From Bacillus subtilis subsp. subtilis (lineage in GTDB: Bacteria; Pseudomonadota; Gammaproteobacteria; Xanthomonadales; Xanthomonadaceae): a stretch of 64,000 bases of DNA. The position numbers and the translations under genes are program-made. The stretch lies in the NCBI GenBank assembly GCA_021733645.1, contig JAHREJ010000003.1, positions 1 through 64,000 on the forward strand, given 5' to 3'. The number at the start of each line of letters is the position of its first letter. Position 1 is the first letter of the stretch. Positions 58,640-64,000 of the stretch are shown here, in pieces. The notes beneath the pieces were generated by a model. That model made no database searches. It had not been told where the DNA came from and saw nothing but the letters and a program-made list of their open reading frames with translations.

Positions 58640-59526
58640 CGGTGCTGCTGTTTGGCGGCAATGGCCAGTTGGGCCGGGAACTGCAGCGCGCGCTGGCACC
58701 GCTGGGCACGATCGTAGCGACCACCCGTAGTGGCGCGCTGCCCGACGGCAGTGCCTGCGAGACGGCCGACTTCAACGAGCCCGCGTCGCTGGTTGCGCTG
58801 CTGGATCGCGTTCGTCCGGACGTGGTGGTCAATGCGGCCGCCTATACGGCGGTGGACCGCGCAGAAGAAGAGCGCGATGCGGCTTGGCGCGCCAACGCCG
58901 AAGCGCCGGGCATCATCGCGCGCTGGTGCGCCGCTGCCGGTGTGCCGCTGGTGCATTACTCCACCGATTACGTGTTCGACGGGCAGGGCCCCCGCCCGTA
59001 CCGCGAAGACGATGCCACCGCGCCGCTGGGCGTGTACGGCGCCAGCAAGCTGGCCGGTGAAGAAGACATCCGCGCGGCCGGCGGCCGTCATCTGATCTTC
59101 CGCACCGCATGGGTGTATGCCCCGCACAGCGCCAACTTCCTGCGCACCATGCTGCGGGTGGGCGCCGACCGCGACGTACTCCGCGTGGTGGCCGACCAGA
59201 TCGGCACGCCGACCCCGGCGGCGCTGATCGCCGATGTCACCGCGCAGGCGTTGCAGCATGCCGGTGGCCTCTCGGGCACCTGGCACCTGACCGCTGCGGG
59301 TGAAACCAGCTGGCATGGCTTTGCCGAGGCCATCTTTGCCGAGGCGGTAGCCTCTGGGAAGCTGGCGCGTGCGCCGAAGGTGGAGGCGATCACCACCGCC
59401 GACTACCCGACCCCGGCCAAGCGTCCGGCGTATTCGCACCTGGACGTCAGCAAGCTCGAGTCGGACTTCGGCATTGCGCTGCCCAGTTGGCAGAATGGTT
59501 TGAAGCAGGTGATCGCAGCGCTCTGA
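58636..59526 (+). CDS. rmlD: dTDP-4-dehydrorhamnose reductase
   Basis: Final step to dTDP-L-rhamnose. The 296-residue SDR has GGNGQLGRELQ, VVNAAAYTAVDRAE, HYSTDYVFDG, catalytic YGASKLAGE and RTAWVYAPHSANFLRTMLR. It starts with GTG overlapping the rmlC stop. The rml product is a likely precursor of the O chain exported by Wzm/Wzt. Confidence 0.95.
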   Translation: MTVLLFGGNGQLGRELQRALAPLGTIVATTRSGALPDGSACETADFNEPASLVALLDRVRPDVVVNAAAYTAVDRAEEERDAAWRANAEAPGIIARWCAAAGVPLVHYSTDYVFDGQGPRPYREDDATAPLGVYGASKLAGEEDIRAAGGRHLIFRTAWVYAPHSANFLRTMLRVGADRDVLRVVADQIGTPTPAALIADVTAQALQHAGGLSGTWHLTAAGETSWHGFAEAIFAEAVASGKLARAPKVEAITTADYPTPAKRPAYSHLDVSKLESDFGIALPSWQNGLKQVIAAL

Positions 59527-59535
59527 AGCTGCAAG

Positions 59536-59608
59536 GTAGAGCCACGCCATACGTGGCTGCACTGCCGGATCACCCGCACCGCGTCAGCCACGCACGGCGT
59601 GGCTCTAC
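59536..59608. repeat. GTAG-type REP pair after rmlD
   Basis: GTAGAGCCACGCCATACGTGGCT at 59536-59558 faces AGCCACGCACGGCGTGGCTCTAC (59586-59608). It is a clear dimer of inverted palindromes of the Stenotrophomonas SMAG type. Confidence 0.75.
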
Positions 59609-59620
59609 CGGACAATGAAA

Positions 59621-59645
59621 AACCCGGCCTTGGCCGGGTTTTTTT
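59621..59645. terminator. Bidirectional intrinsic terminator between rmlD and xanB
   Basis: AACCCGGCC and GGCCGGGTT (59621-59629, 59632-59640) form a 9-bp stem with a two-base loop. Five further T follow on the + strand and a T5 run follows on the - strand (A4-A5 before the stem). It serves both convergent operons. Confidence 0.88.
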
Positions 59646-59665
59646 GTCTCTGCGGTGCTTATCGA

Positions 59666-61069
59666 TCACGTACGACCGTAGGTATCCTCGAAGCGCACGA
59701 TATCGTCCTCACCCAGATAACTGCCGGACTGCACTTCAATCAGCTCCAACGGCAGCTTGCCGGGGTTCTTCAATCGGTGGGTCACCCCCAGCGGAATATA
59801 GGTACTCTGGTTTTCGGTGAGCAGCAGCACTTCCTCGCCGCGGGTCACTTCAGCGGTACCGCTGACCACGATCCAGTGCTCGGCACGATGGTGGTGCATC
59901 TGCAGGCTCAGCGTGGCGCCCGGTTTGACGGTGATGCGCTTGACCTGGAAACGCTCGCCATGGTCGATCGAGTCGTAGGCACCCCACGGGCGATACACCT
60001 TGCGGTGCCAAGTCGCTTCGGGACGGCCGTCGGTCTTCAGGCGCGCCACCACCTGCTTGATCTCCTGCATGCGGTCGCTCCTGCCGACCATCACCGCGTC
60101 ATCGGTTTCGACCACGATCACATCATCCAGCCCGACCAGTGCGATCAGGCGCTCGCCGTAGGCATAGGTGTTGCGGCAGTCGATGGCGATCACATCGCCA
60201 TGATGGGCGTTGCCGTCGCTGTCCTGCGCAGATACATCGCGCAGCGCGGTCCATGAGCCGACATCGTTCCAACCGGCATCCAGCGGCACCACCACCGCAT
60301 CGGCGGTCTTTTCCATCACCGCGTAGTCGATGGAATCAGACGGCACCGCAGTGAATGCGTCTTTGCCCAGCCGGGTAAAGTCTGCATCACGCCGTGCCTG
60401 TCCCCAGGCGGTGCGGCTGGCCGACAGCATGGTCGGGTTGAATTTCTCCAGCTCGGCCAGGTAGCGCGAGGCCTTGAACAGGAACATGCCGCTGTTCCAG
60501 AAATACTCGCCGGAAGCGACGTACTGCCGGGCCGTCTCGGCATCGGGTTTTTCGACGAAGCGATCCACCGCGCGCACCTCGCCGCCCGAGGCGGCCTTGA
60601 TGTAGCCATAGCCGGTTTCCGGCCCGGTCGGCACGATCCCGAAGGTGACCAGCTTGCCCTCGCGCGCTGCCGGCAACGCACGCAGCACGGCGGCGCGGAA
60701 GGCGGCTTCATCGGCAATCACGTGGTCTGAGGGCAGCACCAGCAGCACCGCGTCTTCGCCGTCACGGGTGGCTTCCAGCGCCGCCACCGCGATCGCCGGG
60801 GCGGTGTTGCGGCCCACCGGCTCGAGCAGGATCGCCAGCGGCTGCACGCCCAGCTGCTGCAGCTGTTCGGCGGCCACGAAACGATGCTCTTCATTGGCCA
60901 CCACCAGCGGCGCGCGGCCGGCAATCGGTGCGACCCGCTGCCAGGTTGCCTGAAGCATCGTCAGTTCCCCGGCCAGGGCCAGGAACTGCTTGGGGTAGGC
61001 CTCGCGCGAGAGCGGCCACAGCCGGGTACCGGAGCCACCGGACAGGATGACGGGGAGCAGATCGTTCAT
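59666..61069 (-). CDS. xanB: Mannose-1-phosphate guanylyltransferase / mannose-6-phosphate isomerase
   Basis: Bifunctional 467-residue enzyme. The N-terminal GDP-mannose pyrophosphorylase has [49 protein letters not shown] and NSGMFLF. The C-terminal cupin-type isomerase (from about residue 350) has [45 protein letters not shown]. It supplies GDP-mannose for exopolysaccharide and LPS. The symbol is that used in Xanthomonas; it matches manC/cpsB elsewhere. It is 12 bases upstream of the 3' end of xanA in the same operon. Confidence 0.93.
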   Translation of the reverse strand: MNDLLPVILSGGSGTRLWPLSREAYPKQFLALAGELTMLQATWQRVAPIAGRAPLVVANEEHRFVAAEQLQQLGVQPLAILLEPVGRNTAPAIAVAALEATRDGEDAVLLVLPSDHVIADEAAFRAAVLRALPAAREGKLVTFGIVPTGPETGYGYIKAASGGEVRAVDRFVEKPDAETARQYVASGEYFWNSGMFLFKASRYLAELEKFNPTMLSASRTAWGQARRDADFTRLGKDAFTAVPSDSIDYAVMEKTADAVVVPLDAGWNDVGSWTALRDVSAQDSDGNAHHGDVIAIDCRNTYAYGERLIALVGLDDVIVVETDDAVMVGRSDRMQEIKQVVARLKTDGRPEATWHRKVYRPWGAYDSIDHGERFQVKRITVKPGATLSLQMHHHRAEHWIVVSGTAEVTRGEEVLLLTENQSTYIPLGVTHRLKNPGKLPLELIEVQSGSYLGEDDIVRFEDTYGRT

Positions 61070-61081
61070 CGGGGCGGTGCC

Positions 61082-62431
61082 TCAGGAGGCCGTGAGCAGC
61101 TGGGAGATTTCATCGGTGCACTGCTGCAGCAGGGCGGCATCGCCACGCGTTTCGATGTTCAGCCGCAGCAACGGTTCGGTGTTGGAGCTGCGCAGGTTGA
61201 AGCGCCAGGTGCCGAAGTCGGCGCTGATCCCGTCGGTGTGGTCCAGTGCCGGCGATTGTGCGGCGTAGTGATCCATCACCCGCGTGACCGCGGCCTTGGC
61301 ATCGCTGACCTTGAAGTTGATCTCGCCACTGCACGGGAACTTGGCCATGCGCGCTTCCACCAGGTCGGCCAGCGAGCGTCCGGATTCGGACACCAGCGCG
61401 CCAATCAGCAGCCAGGGAATCATGCCGGAGTCGGCGTAGGCAAACTCGCGGAAATAATGGTGCGCGCTCATCTCGCCGCCGTAGACGGCATTTTCGCTGC
61501 GCATTTTTTCCTTGATGAAGGCGTGGCCGCTCTTGCACAGCACCGGCAGGCCGCCGGCATCTTCGACCATTTCCACGGTGTTCCAGGTCAGGCGCGGGTC
61601 GTGCACGATCTTGCCACCCGGCTGGCGGGCCAGGATGGCCTGGGCCAGCAGGCCGACCAGGTAGTAGCCTTCGATGAAGCGGCCGCTGTGATCGAAGAAG
61701 AAGCAACGGTCGAAGTCGCCATCCCAGGCAATGCCGAAGTCGGCGTCATGGTCGCGCACGGCCTGCGCGGTCAATGCGCGGTTTTCCGGCAGCAGTGGGT
61801 TGGGGATGCCGTTGGGGAAGCTGCCATCGGGTTCGTGGCAGATGCGGATGAACTCGAACGGCAGGTGCGGGGCCAGCAGGTCCACGATGGTGCCGGCGCC
61901 ACCGTTGCCGGCGTTGACCACCAGCTTGAGCGGCTTGAGCGCGGCGCGGTCGACGTAACCGAGCAGGTGAGCGATGTAGGCGCTCTTGTCCGGGTGCGAC
62001 TGCAGTCCGGCTGTGGCTGCGGCGGGCGGGGCGGTATCGGCCTCCACCGCATCGGAGATGGCGAACAGGCCGGTGTCCGAACTGATCGGCCGCGCCTGCT
62101 CCTTGACCAGCTTCATGCCGTTGTAGTCCATCGGGTTGTGGCTGGCCGTCACCATCACCCCGCCCGCAGCCTTGAGGTGGTCCACCTGGAAATAGACTTC
62201 CTCGGTGCCGCACAGGCCGATGTCCAGCACCTCGCGACCGGCGCCACGCAGGCCGGCAGTGAGCGCGTCCTGCAGGGGCTGGCTGGTCAGACGCACATCG
62301 TGGCCCACGACCACGGTGCCCGGGTCGAGCTGGCCGGCCAGGGCCACGCCGATGCGGCGGGCCAGGTCTTCGTTCAGTTCGTCCGGCACCCGGCCGCGGA
62401 TGTCGTATGCCTTGAATGCGGGGAGGGTCAT
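61082..62431 (-). CDS. xanA: Phosphomannomutase / phosphoglucomutase
   Basis: The 449-residue alpha-D-phosphohexomutase has the phosphoserine loop VMVTASHNPMDYNGMKLV, the metal-binding loop DGDFDRCFFFD and the sugar-binding loop EMSAHHYF. The phosphate-binding loop RSSNTEPLLRLNIE is at the C-terminus. It makes both mannose-1-phosphate and glucose-1-phosphate, feeding xanB and rmlA. Stenotrophomonas homologues are called spgM. It is first in the xanA-xanB operon on the - strand. Confidence 0.92.
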   Translation of the reverse strand: MTLPAFKAYDIRGRVPDELNEDLARRIGVALAGQLDPGTVVVGHDVRLTSQPLQDALTAGLRGAGREVLDIGLCGTEEVYFQVDHLKAAGGVMVTASHNPMDYNGMKLVKEQARPISSDTGLFAISDAVEADTAPPAAATAGLQSHPDKSAYIAHLLGYVDRAALKPLKLVVNAGNGGAGTIVDLLAPHLPFEFIRICHEPDGSFPNGIPNPLLPENRALTAQAVRDHDADFGIAWDGDFDRCFFFDHSGRFIEGYYLVGLLAQAILARQPGGKIVHDPRLTWNTVEMVEDAGGLPVLCKSGHAFIKEKMRSENAVYGGEMSAHHYFREFAYADSGMIPWLLIGALVSESGRSLADLVEARMAKFPCSGEINFKVSDAKAAVTRVMDHYAAQSPALDHTDGISADFGTWRFNLRSSNTEPLLRLNIETRGDAALLQQCTDEISQLLTAS

Positions 62432-62590
62432 CGATTCAATCCTTGAGACAGTCAGCGCCGTAGTTTAGCCGCAGCCATGTTGGGGAATCGTTTTCATGCC
62501 GTGCACCGGGTGAACGCCGCTTCAGGCCCGCCGGGAACGGCCTGCGTACTCGCTACAATGCGCGCTTACATCAACGAGGTGAGGGCGTAG

Positions 62591-63325
62591 ATGAGCAAGT
62601 CCCCAGATACTGCCGGCCGGCGCAGCAAGCGCTACGCCAGCGCGGCCGACGCGCTGCAGGGCGTGGTTGCCGATGGCCAGACACTGGCGGTCGGTGGTTT
62701 TGGCCTGTGCGGCATTCCCGAGGCGCTGATCGCCGCGCTGCGCGACAGCGCGGTCACCGGCCTGACGGTGATCTCCAACAATGCCGGCGTGGATGGCTTC
62801 GGCCTGGGCCAGCTGCTGGAAACCCGGCAGATCCAGAAAATGATTTCGTCCTACGTGGGCGAGAACAAGGAATTCGAACGCCAGTACCTGGCCGGCGAGC
62901 TGGAACTGGAGTTCAACCCGCAGGGCACCCTGGCCGAGCGCCTGCGCGCCGGCGGTGCCGGCATCCCGGCCTTCTTCACCGCCACCGGTTACGGCACGGT
63001 GGTGGCCGAAGGCAAGGAAACCCGCGAATTCGACGGCAAGCACTTCGTGCTGGAAACCGCACTGCGCGCCGACGTGGCGCTGGTCAAGGCGTGGAAGGCC
63101 GACGAGGCCGGCAACCTGGTGTTCCGCAAGACCGCGCGCAACTTCAATCCGGCCTGCGCGATGGCCGGCAAGGTCTGCATCGTGGAGGTCGAAGAAGTGG
63201 TGCCGCTGGGCAGCATCGACCCCGACCAGGTGCATCTGCCGGGCATCTACGTGCACCGCATCGTGCACAACCCCACGCCTGAAAAGCGCATCGAACAACG
63301 TACCGTGCGCCAGGAGGCGAACTGA
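62591..63325 (+). CDS. scoA: 3-oxoacid CoA-transferase subunit A
   Basis: Transfers CoA from succinyl-CoA to acetoacetate or a related 3-oxoacid. The 244-residue alpha subunit has [85 protein letters not shown], and [13 protein letters not shown]. The next gene is subunit B. GAGGTGAGGG precedes the ATG. This pair was named lpsI/lpsJ in some Xanthomonas annotations because it sits beside the LPS genes. 3-Oxoadipate specificity is an alternative. Confidence 0.88.
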   Translation: MSKSPDTAGRRSKRYASAADALQGVVADGQTLAVGGFGLCGIPEALIAALRDSAVTGLTVISNNAGVDGFGLGQLLETRQIQKMISSYVGENKEFERQYLAGELELEFNPQGTLAERLRAGGAGIPAFFTATGYGTVVAEGKETREFDGKHFVLETALRADVALVKAWKADEAGNLVFRKTARNFNPACAMAGKVCIVEVEEVVPLGSIDPDQVHLPGIYVHRIVHNPTPEKRIEQRTVRQEAN

Positions 63326-63326
63326 G

Positions 63327-63959
63327 ATGGCCTGGACCCGCGATGAAATGGCCGCGCGCGCCGCGCACGAGCTCACCGATGGTGCCTATGTGAACCTGGG
63401 CATCGGCCTGCCGACCCTGGTGGCCAACCACATTCCCGAGGGCGTGGATGTGTGGCTGCAGTCCGAGAACGGCCTGTTGGGGATCGGCCCGTTCCCGACC
63501 GACGCCGAGGTCGATGCCGACCTGATCAATGCGGGCAAGCAGACCGTGACCGCGCGTGCCGGGGCCAGCTACTTCGGCAGCCACGACAGCTTTGCGATGA
63601 TCCGCGGCGGCCACATCAACCTGGCCATCCTGGGCGCGATGCAGGTCACCGACAAGGGCGACCTGGCCAACTGGATGGTGCCGGGCAAGATGGTCAAGGG
63701 CATGGGCGGTGCGATGGACCTGGTGGCCGGCGTACAGCGTGTGGTGGTGCTGATGGAGCACACGGCCAAGAACGGCGAACACAAGATCCTGGCCGAGTGC
63801 ACGCTGCCGCTGACCGGGGTGGGCGTGGTGGACCGCATCATCACCGACCTGGCCGTGTTCGACGTCACCGACACCGGCCTGGTGCTGGTGGAAGCCGCGC
63901 CGGGCGTGGGCATCGACGAGTTGAAGGAAAAGACCGGCGTGGCCTTCAGCCAGGCCTGA
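63327..63959 (+). CDS. scoB: 3-oxoacid CoA-transferase subunit B
   Basis: The 210-residue beta subunit has the catalytic glutamate in [75 protein letters not shown] and [22 protein letters not shown] precedes the ATG by about ten bases. It starts two bases after the subunit A stop. The two subunits form a heterotetramer in related enzymes. Confidence 0.9.
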   Translation: MAWTRDEMAARAAHELTDGAYVNLGIGLPTLVANHIPEGVDVWLQSENGLLGIGPFPTDAEVDADLINAGKQTVTARAGASYFGSHDSFAMIRGGHINLAILGAMQVTDKGDLANWMVPGKMVKGMGGAMDLVAGVQRVVVLMEHTAKNGEHKILAECTLPLTGVGVVDRIITDLAVFDVTDTGLVLVEAAPGVGIDELKEKTGVAFSQA

Positions 63960-63967
63960 CCCGGTGT

Positions 63968-63999
63968 GCAGCGGCGTCCGTGCAAGCGGCCGCCGCTGC
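63968..63999 (+). terminator. Hairpin after scoB, T-run outside the window
   Basis: GCAGCGGCG (63968-63976) pairs with CGCCGCTGC (63991-63999). Any T-run would lie beyond base 64000, so termination cannot be confirmed. Confidence 0.35.
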
Positions 64000-64000
64000 C

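Noticed and set aside
1..64000. tRNA, rRNA, tmRNA, CRISPR arrays, insertion sequences or prophage genes
   Set aside because: No tRNA-like cloverleaf, conserved rRNA stretch, regular spaced repeat, transposase or phage gene was recognised.

Overview
The window looks like chromosome of a Stenotrophomonas-like member of the Xanthomonadaceae. The evidence is its high GC content, the order metB - O-antigen genes - etfAB - rmlBACD - xanBA - CoA-transferase pair that frames the LPS locus in Xanthomonas and Stenotrophomonas, and many short palindromes beginning GTAG that resemble the REP (SMAG) elements of Stenotrophomonas. The species cannot be fixed from the sequence alone. I see no tRNA, rRNA, CRISPR array, insertion sequence or prophage.

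Left part (1-31 kb), core and accessory functions. A phosphoglycolate-phosphatase-like 3' end is followed by btuB under a cobalamin riboswitch, with a divergent alpha-ribazole phosphatase-like gene. Next come tfoX-C/msrC, bioD and a MocR/PdxR-type regulator. A periplasmic methionine-sulfoxide repair operon (msrB-dipZ-msrA) diverges from an OmpR/histidine-kinase pair. Then come a phasin, queD, a TonB receptor with an M14 peptidase, and a Fur-box operon (DUF4198 - EF-hand - haem-type TonB receptor). RhlE helicase, fumarylacetoacetase/maleylacetoacetate isomerase, a PilT/PilU-family ATPase, a DUF4398/OmpA pair and a DUF465 protein complete this part. Between genes lie long hairpin repeats: two related copies at 12213-12420 and 23481-23693, and a different one at 25746-25851.

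Middle part (31-55 kb), the surface-polysaccharide island. After cbs and metB, a translationally coupled + strand operon runs from wzm/wzt through an acetyltransferase, a methyltransferase with a Gln-rich coiled coil, a WbsX-like protein, a duplicated RgpF-like protein, a second methyltransferase and a large membrane protein of unknown family. It meets head-on a tightly packed - strand operon: HAD-UbiA, DprE1-like, DprE2-like, methyltransferase, epimerase, FAD oxidoreductase, GtrA, a GT-C-like membrane protein and an SGNH hydrolase. The first three match the mycobacterial route to decaprenyl-phosphoryl-D-arabinofuranose, and GtrA plus the membrane protein could flip and transfer the sugar in the periplasm. 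I consider this arabinofuranosylation module the most interesting system in the window.

Right part (54-64 kb), nucleotide sugars and boundary genes. These are a flippase-like membrane protein, etfBA, rmlBACD for dTDP-L-rhamnose, a bidirectional terminator, xanB and xanA for GDP-mannose and sugar phosphates, and the two subunits of a 3-oxoacid CoA-transferase. dTDP-rhamnose can feed the Wzm/Wzt-exported O chain, while the lipid-linked pentose would be added outside the inner membrane.
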